Below, one piece after another: positions 25,977 through 34,220 of a stretch of 37,640 nucleotides of DNA. Origin of the DNA: Gammaproteobacteria bacterium UBA2168 (GTDB lineage: Bacteria; Pseudomonadota; Gammaproteobacteria; Pseudomonadales; Azotimanducaceae). How positions within the stretch are numbered: position 1 is the first letter of the stretch; every line of letters begins with the position of its first letter. A program made the translations under genes and the position numbers. Under the pieces are notes generated by a model that saw nothing but the letters and a program-made list of their open reading frames with translations, was not told where the DNA came from and searched no databases. The stretch covers positions 1 through 37,640 of the forward strand of contig DCWG01000146.1 of the NCBI GenBank assembly GCA_002327525.1. The letters run 5' to 3'.

Positions 25977-26465
25977 TTGGGGGAATTCAGTGGTCGTGAC
26001 TTTCGCAACGTCATGGGACACTTTCCGACGGGAGTCGTGGTCGCCACCGGCGTCCTTGACAGGATACCAGCGGGATTTGTGGCACAATCTTTCGTCTCCC
26101 TGTCACTCGAACCTCCACTGGTGGCGCTGTGTCCCGGCCGCACCGGTACCAGTTGGCCCAGAATTCGTGACTCCGGTCACTTCTGTATCAACGTGCTCGC
26201 CGACGATCAGCGCGATGTATGTGAGGTTTTTGCGCAATCCGGCATCGATAAGTTCAGTGAACTGAATTGGCGAGTCGGCGAAACCGGCTCACCGGTGCTC
26301 GAAGGAGTGCTGGCGCACATCGATTGCACGCTCGAGGTCGAACATGATGCCGGCGATCACACCATCGCCGTCGGGCGTGTCTGTCACTTAGAAGTGTTGG
26401 ATACGCAAAAGAGTCCGTTGCTGTTCTTCAAAGGTGTCTACGGAGCATTCGCTACCGGAGTCTGA
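25977..26465 (+). CDS. Flavin reductase domain protein
   Basis: A protein of about 162 residues with the flavin-reductase-like FMN-binding split-barrel fold: DFRNVMGHFPTGVVVATGV, AGFVAQSFVSLSLEPPLVALCPG, HFCINVLADDQRDVCEVFA, and a final PLLFFKGVYGAF. Relatives are the reductase components of two-component flavin monooxygenases (HpaC, HsaB type), which supply reduced FMN to a partner oxygenase. Family N-termini usually begin just before the DFRNVMG segment. GAGGAG at 25965-25970 sits six bases before a TTG at 25977, and I take that TTG as the start. ATG 25947 upstream has no ribosome site. The neighbouring acyl-CoA dehydrogenase-fold protein or the LLM protein could use the flavin. Confidence 0.87.
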   Translation: MGEFSGRDFRNVMGHFPTGVVVATGVLDRIPAGFVAQSFVSLSLEPPLVALCPGRTGTSWPRIRDSGHFCINVLADDQRDVCEVFAQSGIDKFSELNWRVGETGSPVLEGVLAHIDCTLEVEHDAGDHTIAVGRVCHLEVLDTQKSPLLFFKGVYGAFATGV

Positions 26466-26488
26466 TCTTTCGGGAGCGCGTGCTACCG

Positions 26489-27376
26489 TCAGGGCACCAA
26501 CGCCTCCAGTGCCTCCCAGTGCAGATCGCCGAACTGGCCGTTGGGATTGACCGGCTGTATGCAGACATGGTCAGCGCCAGCGTCGAAGTGAGCCTGCAGG
26601 CGTGCATTGATGGTATCCACGCCACCCCAGGCGAAGGTTGCGTCGATGAATGCGTCCGACCCGCCGTTCTCAAGATCTGACGCTGTGAAGCCCATCCGCA
26701 GCCAGTTGTTGCGATAATTCGGCAGCCCCAGATAGATTTGCGCCACACCGCGCGCGGCGGCGCGTGCGGTGTCTGCATCCGTCTCCAGTACGACTTTTTG
26801 TTCCACGCACAACCACTTGTCGGGGCCGAGTTTCTTCCGCGCCATGGCGGTGTGTTCGGGGGAGACGAAATAGGGGTGGGCACCGGTGCATTTCTCCCTG
26901 GCCAGCTCCAGCATTTTTGGCCCGAGTGCCGCGATGACCGTGGGAGGATCCTCACTGGGTGGGATGCCCTGATAGGGTGCTTGTTCCATCTTGTCGAGAT
27001 AGTCGGACATCGTGGCCACGGGTGGCCCGTACCGGAGCCCCCGGACCCCTTCGACAAGTGGTTTGTGTGATACGCCGATCCCTAGTAGGAAACGGTTGTC
27101 GGACTGCTCTGCCAGCGCTTTTTGTGAGCACACGGTCACTCCGGGCTCGCGGTGGTAGATGTTGGCGATGCCGGTGGCGATCTTGAGATTCCGGGTGTTG
27201 GCGAGCAGCCAGGATGCGAGCACCATTGGGTTGCGCCCCACGGTTTCCGGAATCCAGAGCGTGTCGTAGCCGAGTGCTTCGATGCGTTTGGTGTGATCTG
27301 CCGCCAGCGCAGCTGGATACTGGTCGAAGAAGTACCAGACGCCGAGTTTGCCGATTTGCATGGTACTAGTTGCCAT
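26489..27376 (-). CDS. LLM-class (F420- or FMN-dependent) oxidoreductase
   Basis: A 295-residue TIM-barrel protein of the luciferase-like monooxygenase superfamily, closest in feel to the TIGR03620 F420-type group. It opens MQIGKLGVWYFFDQYPAALA and carries LGYDTLWIPETVGRNPMV, IATGIANIYHREP, NRFLLGIGVSH and HVCIQPVNPNGQFGDLHWEAL. Such enzymes carry out hydride transfers or monooxygenations with F420 or FMN. Whether this organism makes F420 cannot be seen here. Two starts are possible, ATG 27376 (overlapping the crotonase stop by 11 bp) and ATG 27361; neither has a strong ribosome site. It follows the crotonase on the same strand, suggesting one operon. Confidence 0.88.
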   Translation of the reverse strand: MATSTMQIGKLGVWYFFDQYPAALAADHTKRIEALGYDTLWIPETVGRNPMVLASWLLANTRNLKIATGIANIYHREPGVTVCSQKALAEQSDNRFLLGIGVSHKPLVEGVRGLRYGPPVATMSDYLDKMEQAPYQGIPPSEDPPTVIAALGPKMLELAREKCTGAHPYFVSPEHTAMARKKLGPDKWLCVEQKVVLETDADTARAAARGVAQIYLGLPNYRNNWLRMGFTASDLENGGSDAFIDATFAWGGVDTINARLQAHFDAGADHVCIQPVNPNGQFGDLHWEALEALVP

Positions 27377-28166
27377 TAAAATTGCCGGGACGCCGTTGCG
27401 CTACCGCCCGAATGCCTTCCTCAGCATCCGCCGTGCCGCGCAGCCACTGCTGTTCTGCAAGCTCCAGTTCGGTGGCTTCGGCGACGGCCGCCGCCATTCC
27501 TTGGCGCATCGTGGCGCGCACCGACATCACGGCGAGCGGCGCGTTTTCGGCAATCTCTTTGGCAAGTCCCTGCGCCTCGTCGCGTAGATTGTCCTGGTCG
27601 GTGACCATGTCGACCAGGCCGATGGCAAGTGCCTGCTCGGCGTTGAGTCTCCGCCCGCTGTAGAGCATTAGCGTGGCCTGCTGCTGCCCAACCAGACGCG
27701 GCAACGTGTACGACAGGCCGAATCCCTGATGAATGCCGAGTTTCACGAAGTTGGCGCCAAAGCGCGCTTCGTGGGCGGCGACACGAAAGTCGGGTACGAG
27801 CGAGAGACCTAGGCCTCCGCCGATTGCCGCACCCTGAATGGCACCGACAATGGGTTTTTTGTTCCCGAACAAGCGAGCAGCCTCGCGGTAGAGAATACCG
27901 GTGGTGTTGCGGAACCCTTCCTCGGTAAAATCACGGCTTGCCGAGCTGTCTTTCGACCCGCCGCCGAAATTCGCACCCGCGCAGAACGACTTGCCTTGCG
28001 ATGCAAGGACGATGACCCTGCAATCTGGGTTTTCGTCGAGCTCGTCGAAAGCGTTGGCAATCTGTCCGATCAGGCTGTGATCAAAGAAATTGTGAGGTGG
28101 CCTCTGCATTTCCACGGTGGCGACGTAGTCGGCGAGTACCACCTCGATGTCCTCATACTCGGTCAT
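27366..28166 (-). CDS. Crotonase-fold (enoyl-CoA hydratase/isomerase family) protein lacking both usual catalytic Glu
   Basis: A 266-residue crotonase-superfamily protein. The oxyanion-hole segments are present: KSFCAGANFGG (about 59-69) and QGAAIGGGLGLSL (about 111-123). The trimer-core and C-terminal segments look normal (LYSGRRLNAEQALAIGLVD). However, the two glutamates that catalyse hydration in classical hydratases are missing. The position matching rat E144 is G120 (GGGLGLS instead of GGGCELA), and that matching E164 is F140 (FGANFVKLG instead of FGQPEILLG). Hydratase activity is therefore doubtful; isomerase, hydrolase, lyase or other enolate chemistry is possible. It is upstream of the LLM gene with an 11-bp overlap. 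Confidence 0.87.
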   Translation of the reverse strand: MTEYEDIEVVLADYVATVEMQRPPHNFFDHSLIGQIANAFDELDENPDCRVIVLASQGKSFCAGANFGGGSKDSSASRDFTEEGFRNTTGILYREAARLFGNKKPIVGAIQGAAIGGGLGLSLVPDFRVAAHEARFGANFVKLGIHQGFGLSYTLPRLVGQQQATLMLYSGRRLNAEQALAIGLVDMVTDQDNLRDEAQGLAKEIAENAPLAVMSVRATMRQGMAAAVAEATELELAEQQWLRGTADAEEGIRAVAQRRPGNFNGN

Positions 28167-28272
28167 GTTTCCTTCCCTTTGGGCAGACGATGCATGTTAT
28201 CAATCACGATCCGACCATGATACGGGTCTATGAAGAGTCAATGTCTTGAGCGCTGAACCAGTTCAACGAGAG

Positions 28273-29649
28273 ATGAAAGAGCCAGGAGATCCCCGTGAGG
28301 GAGATGGGCTTGAGCGCCCGGGTATCTGGCAGCTGGCGTTCCCATCCATCCTCGGCAATCTGTCGTTTACCGTCGTGGGCATGGTGCAGACCAAGTTCGT
28401 GGGTGAGCTGGGTGCGCAGGCCCTGGCGGCGGTCGGTGCTGGCCAGCGTGTGTTTTTTGCCATGCAGGCCGTGCTGATAGCGGTCAGCGCGGGCACCACC
28501 GCGCTGGTGGCAAGGGCATGGGGCGCGGGTGATCGGGTAGAGGCGAGCCGGGTGACCATGGCATCACTGGTGCTGGCCTCGGCGTTTTCTGTCGGAGTAA
28601 TGGTGGTGGGTGTGCTGTTTGCACCTTCGGTTGCTTCGCTGTTCGGGCTCGACCCGCACACACTGGAGCTGGCGGCCGCGAACATCAGATGGCTCAGCCT
28701 TTTCAACGTTGCGTTTGCCGTCAACTTTATCCTGGGAGCCGCCTTGCGCGCTTCGGGCGACGCGTGGACACCGTTATGGATCAGCGGCGTGGTGAACCTG
28801 CTCAACATTCCCCTCCTGTATGGTCTGGTGTTCGGTAACTTCGGATTTCCGCGTATGGGCGTGGCCGGGGCTGCCATTGCAGCGGGACTGGCCTTCTCCG
28901 TCGGGGGACTGATCCTCGTTGGGCTGTGGATGAAACAGAAGTTTCGCGTGAAGCACGTGCGTGGTGGGTGGTGGCGCAAGGAGCGTCTGGGGCGGTTGCT
29001 CGATATCGGCTATCCGGCGGCGGTGGAGCAGATGGTCTTTCAGGTGGGCTTTTTTGCCTTTCTGATGCTGATTGGAAATTTCTACGGCACTGAGGCGTTT
29101 GCCGCATACAACATCGGCGTGAACATGCTGATGGTGTGCATGACGGTGGGATTCGGTTTTTCCATCGCGGGATCCACGCTGGTCGGCCAGCATCTCGGCG
29201 CGGGGGATCACGTGGGCGCCGAACGCAGTGGTTGGCGATCACTGGGTTTTGCCGTGTTGTCAATGGGTGTGCTAGGGCTACTGGTGATCACCTTCGCGCG
29301 CGAGCTGGCGACGTTCTTTCTTGGCGATGAGCCTCTCACCATCGAATACACGGTGCAGTTCACCTGGCTGCTGGGAGCGATGACGCCCTTGCTTGCCGTG
29401 GAATTCGCCATCGGTGGGTCGTTGCGTGGTGCCGGAGACACACGCTTTCCGCTCATGGCCACGTTCTTTGGCCTTATCGGCATGCGTGTTGGTCTGGCGG
29501 CGCTTTTCACCTACATGCAACTGCCGGTATTCTGGGTGTACGCAGCCCTCGTCGGAGACTATCTCCTCAAGGGCTGCATGCTTATGTGGCGCTTCTGGCG
29601 GGGGCACTGGAAGACGGTGGTGAAGACGGAAGAGGTCGTACCCAGCTGA
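28273..29649 (+). CDS. MATE-family efflux transporter
   Basis: A protein of about 458 residues with 12 hydrophobic segments in two homologous halves. The first half begins IWQLAFPSILGNLSFTVVGMVQ, with VSAGTTALVARAWGAGDR after helix 2. The second half mirrors it with GYPAAVEQMVFQVGFFAFLMLIG and GSTLVGQHLGAGD. MATE pumps export cationic drugs or metabolites by Na+ or H+ antiport. The start is uncertain. ATG 28273 has a modest GAG-rich site before it, while a TTG at 28246 would add nine residues. It is followed 19 bp later by the Fpg-like glycosylase on the same strand, so co-transcription is likely. Confidence 0.92.
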   Translation: MKEPGDPREGDGLERPGIWQLAFPSILGNLSFTVVGMVQTKFVGELGAQALAAVGAGQRVFFAMQAVLIAVSAGTTALVARAWGAGDRVEASRVTMASLVLASAFSVGVMVVGVLFAPSVASLFGLDPHTLELAAANIRWLSLFNVAFAVNFILGAALRASGDAWTPLWISGVVNLLNIPLLYGLVFGNFGFPRMGVAGAAIAAGLAFSVGGLILVGLWMKQKFRVKHVRGGWWRKERLGRLLDIGYPAAVEQMVFQVGFFAFLMLIGNFYGTEAFAAYNIGVNMLMVCMTVGFGFSIAGSTLVGQHLGAGDHVGAERSGWRSLGFAVLSMGVLGLLVITFARELATFFLGDEPLTIEYTVQFTWLLGAMTPLLAVEFAIGGSLRGAGDTRFPLMATFFGLIGMRVGLAALFTYMQLPVFWVYAALVGDYLLKGCMLMWRFWRGHWKTVVKTEEVVPS

Positions 29650-29667
29650 ATCGAATCGGGGTGGATC

Positions 29668-30564
29668 ATGCCGGAGTTGCCAGATCTGACCGTGTATCTG
29701 GAACACCTCGATCGACGTGTGACGGGTCGCACCCTCAGGGCTATTCGGCTCGGCAGTCCGTTTGTGTTGCGCACCGTGGAACCGGCCATCGACGAGGTGG
29801 TGAACCGCGAGGTCAAGGGCGTGCGCCGGCTTGCCAAACAGGTCGTGTTCGTGCTCGAGGACGGCTACTTCATCGTCATCCACCTCATGATCTCGGGGCG
29901 TCTGCAGTGGCACGCTTTGTCCGGATCGGGGCCGAAGGCCGTTCCGAAACGCAATGGCCTGGCGGCCTTCGAGTTCGACAGCGGGACATTGTTGTTCGCC
30001 GAGGCCAGTAAGAAAAAGCGGGCTTCCATCAGACTCATCAAAGGCGCAGAGGCTCTCAACGATCTTGATCCGGGAGGACTGGAGGTGCGGGGAGCGAGCG
30101 CCGGGGAGTTTGCCGAGCGTCTCATTCAAACCAACCACACGCTCAATCGCGCGCTGACCGACCAACGGGTGTTCGCGGGCATCGGCAATGCCTATTCGGA
30201 TGAAATCCTCCTGCGCGCGCGACTATCGCCCTTCAAACAGGCGGCTGCGTTGAAGGAGGACGAGGTGCTGCGTCTGTATCAGGCATGCAAGGGGGTGCTC
30301 GATGAGTGGGTGGTGTTGCTGCGAGACAAAGCGGGAGATGCTTTTCCAACAAAAGTAACGGCATTTCACGAGGAAATGGCGGTGCACGGTAAATATCGTG
30401 AACCCTGTCCTCAGTGCGGCTCGCCGGTTCAACGCATAGTCTATGCGGAGAACGAGGCCAACTACTGTGCCAAATGCCAGACCGGGGGACGATTGCTGGC
30501 GGATCGGTCGCTGTCTCGCCTGCTCAAGGACAATTGGCCAAAGCGGATCGAGGATCTGGAGTAA
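29668..30564 (+). CDS. Fpg/Nei-type DNA glycosylase/AP lyase
   Basis: A 298-residue base-excision repair enzyme of the formamidopyrimidine-DNA glycosylase fold. The N-terminal catalytic Pro and Glu follow the initiator Met (MPELPD), although the usual sixth residue Glu is Asp here. The beta-clam lysine region is RRLAKQVVFVLEDG, with IHLMISGRLQWH after it. The helix-two-turn-helix has RVFAGIGNAYSDEILLRARLSP. The C-terminal zinc finger is complete, with Cys at 247, 250, 267 and 270. It removes oxidised bases such as formamidopyrimidines or 8-oxoguanine. A canonical MutM usually ends in a K/R-rich finger close to the stop; here about 28 residues follow, which suggests a paralogue rather than housekeeping MutM. 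Confidence 0.88.
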   Translation: MPELPDLTVYLEHLDRRVTGRTLRAIRLGSPFVLRTVEPAIDEVVNREVKGVRRLAKQVVFVLEDGYFIVIHLMISGRLQWHALSGSGPKAVPKRNGLAAFEFDSGTLLFAEASKKKRASIRLIKGAEALNDLDPGGLEVRGASAGEFAERLIQTNHTLNRALTDQRVFAGIGNAYSDEILLRARLSPFKQAAALKEDEVLRLYQACKGVLDEWVVLLRDKAGDAFPTKVTAFHEEMAVHGKYREPCPQCGSPVQRIVYAENEANYCAKCQTGGRLLADRSLSRLLKDNWPKRIEDLE

Positions 30565-30565
30565 G

Positions 30566-31624
30566 TCAGCGTCGGGTACGGATCTCCCGGGAAGTAATGT
30601 CCAATCGAAAGTCGGCTTCCGGCACTTCGGTGCAGAGTTCGAGCAGCTTCTGCGGCAACTGAAGTGAGTGCAGCGGTTCGAATACACCCTCGCGGGCACG
30701 GCCGAACACGAGAAAGGCGGTACCGAGATCGATCATCTCGTCTATTGCGCGATCGCGTGCGGGGGCCGAGTCGTAGTATCGCGCATCTGTGATGCGTATC
30801 AGCGTATCGCTCCCGACGATGAAGGCGGCATCGGGAAACTGGCGGGCCTTGTCGAGAAAGGTCGGTAAACGAGTCAACCACACCGGCCGGTCGAATTGCT
30901 TCACACGTTCGCGAATTGCGTGGTAGTCGAGCATCGGTTTGTCGGGGTTCTCGATGGATATCTCGAATGCCCCTTCCTGCCTCGAGCGCCGTTCGCCGAT
31001 CAGCATCATCTGCCGGTGTCCCTCGTGCAGGGGATTGAAAGAGCCGGGGAAGATGAGCGCGGCGGGATGGGCGCGGCTCGCGACGGCTCGGGTCACACCC
31101 CGCACCAGCTCCCGCCAATCGGGTTCTGCCGGGGCGCGAGTGACTTCCGATACGGATACTGGCGCGAGGTCGAGTGCATGTTGGAGAAAGTCCACACAAA
31201 ACGCGGTCAGTGTGCGCTCCTCCTGCTCACGGCTGCCGCTGAGTGCCAGGTCAGCGCTGTAGGTATCGTGTTCGGTCTGAATGGCGAGATGTGCGCGGTG
31301 CGCACCTCGCTTGGAGCGGTTGGTGGCGAGGCTCGCGGTACAGGCAAATCCGAAGGGTTCGCGTGCACCGAGGTGTACGGAACGCTGAAAGGCGCGCATT
31401 GCCATGGAGCGCGCGGTGACGATACTGGCCGCCTGATCAGGAACACCGCCGAGTAGTTCTGCCAGGCTTTGTTCAGAGTACGGAACGCTCGCTTCGAGCA
31501 CACTGCGCGAGGCACCGGCGACGGCCAGCAATTCGGAGATGAGCGTGGCACCGCCACCGGCGATGTAGAACACTCCTTGCCAGGTGCTCGTGTGCAGGCG
31601 TTCGATGGCGGGACGCAGGGGCAT
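30566..31624 (-). CDS. Fusion of CinA/PncC-like domain with NadD-like nucleotidyltransferase
   Basis: A 352-residue two-domain protein. Residues 1 to about 165 resemble the CinA C-terminal (nicotinamide mononucleotide deamidase, PncC-like) domain: FYIAGGGATLISELLAVAG, then ASRSVLEASVPYSEQSL, TARSMAM, and GFACTASLATNRSKRG. Residues from about 185 on are an HxGH-type nucleotidyltransferase: LIFPGSFNPLHEGHRQMM with H200 and H203, FIVGSDTLIRI, and a terminal ITSREIRTRR matching the ISSTxIR motif of NadD. The obvious hypothesis is conversion of NMN to nicotinate mononucleotide and then to the dinucleotide in one polypeptide, that is, NAD salvage. Substrates are inferred. The start lies 3 bp after the stop of the upstream hydrolase. 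It is convergent with the Fpg-like gene, with a 1-bp gap. Confidence 0.82.
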   Translation of the reverse strand: MPLRPAIERLHTSTWQGVFYIAGGGATLISELLAVAGASRSVLEASVPYSEQSLAELLGGVPDQAASIVTARSMAMRAFQRSVHLGAREPFGFACTASLATNRSKRGAHRAHLAIQTEHDTYSADLALSGSREQEERTLTAFCVDFLQHALDLAPVSVSEVTRAPAEPDWRELVRGVTRAVASRAHPAALIFPGSFNPLHEGHRQMMLIGERRSRQEGAFEISIENPDKPMLDYHAIRERVKQFDRPVWLTRLPTFLDKARQFPDAAFIVGSDTLIRITDARYYDSAPARDRAIDEMIDLGTAFLVFGRAREGVFEPLHSLQLPQKLLELCTEVPEADFRLDITSREIRTRR

Positions 31625-31627
31625 GCA

Positions 31628-32497
31628 TCAACCGGCGAGGAAATCGCGTACCAGGCCCAGGAAAGCCTTTAGCTGGTCGTGGTGCACCCAATGTCCGGCA
31701 TTTTCCAGGTTCTCGACACGCACGTCCTGAAAGTGGTCCGCACGACCGTCCTGCGAGGGATCGGAGGCCCAGGATTCCATGCCGCGGATCAGCAGTGTGG
31801 GGCAGGTGATGCGGCTGTAGAGCCGGTATTGCTCCTGAAACGGCAGGCCGATCGGCGGGAAAGTACGTACGTAGTTGTCGAACTTCCAGCTGTAGGTGCC
31901 GTCTTCGTTCTGGTTACTGCCGTGAATGGTCAGGTGTCGGGCCTGGTCTTCAGTGAGATGTGGATTCTCGGTCTGCATACGTTCGTGGGCTTCTTCGAGC
32001 GTGGTGTAGCGGCGCGGAATGCGCCCGGCGGTCTTGCGCAGATCATCGACCCAGTGGTGCAGACGTTTTTCCGTGGGCTGGTTGAGCCGCTCCTCGATCG
32101 CTTGTGGAGGAGGCCCCATGCCTTCGATGGAGACGAGCTTCGTCACCGTCTCGGGGTACAGCCCGCAGTAGCCCAGCGAGATTGATCCGCCGAGGGAGTG
32201 GCCGATGATGGTTACCGGCTGATGCCCGGTCTGGTGCAGCAGCTGTGCGATGTCGTAGATGTAGTCGATCTGGTTGTAGCTACCGCCCAGCAGCCATTGC
32301 GAGTCACCGTGACCGCGCAGATCCGGTGCGATGATGTGATAGTCGTCGCGCAGCGCCTCGGCCACCCAATCCCAGTTGCGGCAGTGATCGCGGCCCCCGT
32401 GTATCAGCAGCATGGGCGGTGCGCCCTCATTGCCCCAGTCCACATAGTGCAGCCTCAGACGCTGTGAGAAGTAGACGTGTGAAGTGGGTCCTTCCAT
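31628..32497 (-). CDS. Alpha/beta-fold hydrolase
   Basis: A 289-residue alpha/beta hydrolase. RLRLHYVDWGNEGAPPMLLI leads to HGGRDHCRNWDWVAEALRD (oxyanion region), followed by PDLRGHGDSQW, the nucleophile elbow TIIGHSLGGSISLGY, and the terminal NAGHWVHHDQLKAF carrying the catalytic His. A cap region occupies the middle. The substrate is unknown; soluble lipases, epoxide hydrolases and C-C bond hydrolases share this layout. The frame is open upstream to 32647, but the first 50 codons look non-coding, so ATG 32497 is preferred. The minus-strand TATACT at 32532-32537 is well placed as its -10. It lies 3 bp before the CinA-NadD fusion gene and probably shares its transcript. Confidence 0.87.
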   Translation of the reverse strand: MEGPTSHVYFSQRLRLHYVDWGNEGAPPMLLIHGGRDHCRNWDWVAEALRDDYHIIAPDLRGHGDSQWLLGGSYNQIDYIYDIAQLLHQTGHQPVTIIGHSLGGSISLGYCGLYPETVTKLVSIEGMGPPPQAIEERLNQPTEKRLHHWVDDLRKTAGRIPRRYTTLEEAHERMQTENPHLTEDQARHLTIHGSNQNEDGTYSWKFDNYVRTFPPIGLPFQEQYRLYSRITCPTLLIRGMESWASDPSQDGRADHFQDVRVENLENAGHWVHHDQLKAFLGLVRDFLAG

Positions 32498-32676
32498 GTG
32501 TTGCTGAGTACGTACTTTCGAAAGGGGGCGCAGTATAGCGCGTCGAGGTGCGAGTCGATGTCGAAACTCAGGGTTGGAGGTCCTCCAAAACGGGGTCGAG
32601 ACTTCGGTTGGGGCATTTTCATGCGCGCGCGTGTTGCTCATACGCATCCCGGGGCATCCGAGGGATTGGCGAACCG
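32498..32676. promoter_or_regulatory. Intergenic region with a 15-bp palindrome and putative -10
   Basis: This 179-bp gap lies between two same-strand genes, after the symporter and before the hydrolase. It holds TTGGAGG-T-CCTCCAA at 32574-32588, a palindrome with seven-base arms around one base, more like a protein-binding dyad than a hairpin. Reading leftward, TCGACA (32564-32559, five of six -35 matches) and TATACT (32537-32532) could form a promoter, but the spacer of 21 is long. No small gene was convincing here. Confidence 0.4.
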
Positions 32677-34125
32677 CTAGCGCGGGTGATCGACCACGCG
32701 CATTTCGTAGTCGAGAACTGCACGTCGAATGGTCGGTGCCAGCAGGTAGAGTCCGATGAGATTCGGAATTGCCACCACGAACACCAGTGCATCGGACAGA
32801 CCCACCAGCGCACCGAGTTCGACGCTGCTGCCGAGCACAACGAAGGAGAGGAAAAACAGTTTGAAGGCCAGGTCGGTGGTGCGATTGTCGCCCGTCAGAT
32901 AGGTAAACGCACGAAGCCCATAGTACGACCAGGTGATCATGGTCGAGAAGGCAAACAGTATGGCCGCCACGGACAGCGGCACAGGCGACCAGGACAGCGT
33001 GCTCGCGAACGCACGCGTGGTGAGTTCGATGCCGCTCACCCCTGCGGCGGCGAGTGCCGGGTCATAGACCGTGGTGGTGATGACCAGCGCAGTCATGGTG
33101 CAGATCACCACGGTGTCGATGAAAGGCTCGAGCAGGGCGACGTAGCCCTCGCTCACAGGTTCGTCCGTTCGAGCTGCGGAGTGCGCGATGGCGGCCGAAC
33201 CCAGGCCCGCTTCGTTGGAGAACACCGCCCGCCGGAAGCCTATGATCATCGCTCCAATGAAGCCACCGGCGAGACCTTCGGGCGAAAACGCACCGGTCCA
33301 GATGGCGGCTATGGCCCCCGGCAGTTCGCTGTAGTTGATAGCCAGAATGATCAGAGCCGTGATCACGTACAACAACGCCATGACGGGCACCAGTTTCGAG
33401 GTGGTCTGCGCGATGGAGCGGATGCCGCCGATGATGACGGCGGCGACGCTCGCTGCCAGCAGTAAGCCAACCAGCCACGCCTTGTCGGCAAAGAAGCTGG
33501 CTTGCCCACCGGTTACGTCGATGAAGATTGCTGCGGCCTGGTTGGACTGGAACATGTTGCCGATACCGAGACAGCCAACGACCATCGCGAGCGCGTAGAA
33601 CACTCCCAGCACTTTGCCGGCCGTCGGCCAGTTGCGCTCGGCAAGGCCTTTCTTAAGGTAGTACATCGGCCCACCCGCTACGGCCACCTCACCGATACTG
33701 TCGCGATACATCACACCCAGCGTGCATTCCGCCAGTTTCGTCGACATACCGAGAAAGCCTGCGATGATCAGCCAGAGGGTCGCACCTGGACCGCCGACCG
33801 AAATCGCCACGGCGACACCCGCGATGTTGCCGATGCCGACGGTGCCGGATACGGCCGTGGTCAGCGCCTGAAACTGTGAGATCTCGCCTGGATGATCGGG
33901 ATCCGCGTACTTACCACGGACGATGTCGATAGCGTGCAGAAACCCCCGCACGTTCACGAACCGCAAGTATACGGTGAAGAACACGCCCCCCGCGATCAGC
34001 CACAGCACGATGAGGGGAATCTCTGCGCCGAACGCCTCTATCGAGAAGAAGATAAATCCTGATACTGCGTCCGCCACGGGGCGCATGAGCTGATCGATGG
34101 CCTGATCGAGGCTTGTGTTTTCCAT
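32677..34125 (-). CDS. Alanine/glycine:sodium symporter (AGCS family)
   Basis: A 482-residue integral membrane protein with about 11 hydrophobic segments, the standard AGCS (AlsT/DagA-like) size. Family signatures are clear: PGEISQFQALTTAVSGTVG, then GNIAGVAVAISVGGPGATLW, FLGMSTKLAECTLGVMYR, GGPMYYLKKGL, and FRRAVFSNEAGLGSAAIAHSAA. AGCS carriers import alanine or glycine with Na+ across the inner membrane. The N-terminal 25 residues are soluble and the gene starts with a plain ATG at 34125. It is divergent from the SirB2-like gene at 34221. No regulator is adjacent. Confidence 0.93.
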   Translation of the reverse strand: MENTSLDQAIDQLMRPVADAVSGFIFFSIEAFGAEIPLIVLWLIAGGVFFTVYLRFVNVRGFLHAIDIVRGKYADPDHPGEISQFQALTTAVSGTVGIGNIAGVAVAISVGGPGATLWLIIAGFLGMSTKLAECTLGVMYRDSIGEVAVAGGPMYYLKKGLAERNWPTAGKVLGVFYALAMVVGCLGIGNMFQSNQAAAIFIDVTGGQASFFADKAWLVGLLLAASVAAVIIGGIRSIAQTTSKLVPVMALLYVITALIILAINYSELPGAIAAIWTGAFSPEGLAGGFIGAMIIGFRRAVFSNEAGLGSAAIAHSAARTDEPVSEGYVALLEPFIDTVVICTMTALVITTTVYDPALAAAGVSGIELTTRAFASTLSWSPVPLSVAAILFAFSTMITWSYYGLRAFTYLTGDNRTTDLAFKLFFLSFVVLGSSVELGALVGLSDALVFVVAIPNLIGLYLLAPTIRRAVLDYEMRVVDHPR

Positions 34126-34220
34126 GGCGCGCAGTATGGGCAGCGCACGAGCGTCTTGTCACGCTATGCTTTGCACCCCACGATAACCGTTGGCGCTATA
34201 AGGAGAAGACAAGAACCGAC

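Noticed and set aside
32548..33465. A 305-codon plus-strand open frame
   Set aside because: It is antisense to the AGCS symporter and has a low-complexity His/Gly/Arg-rich composition.
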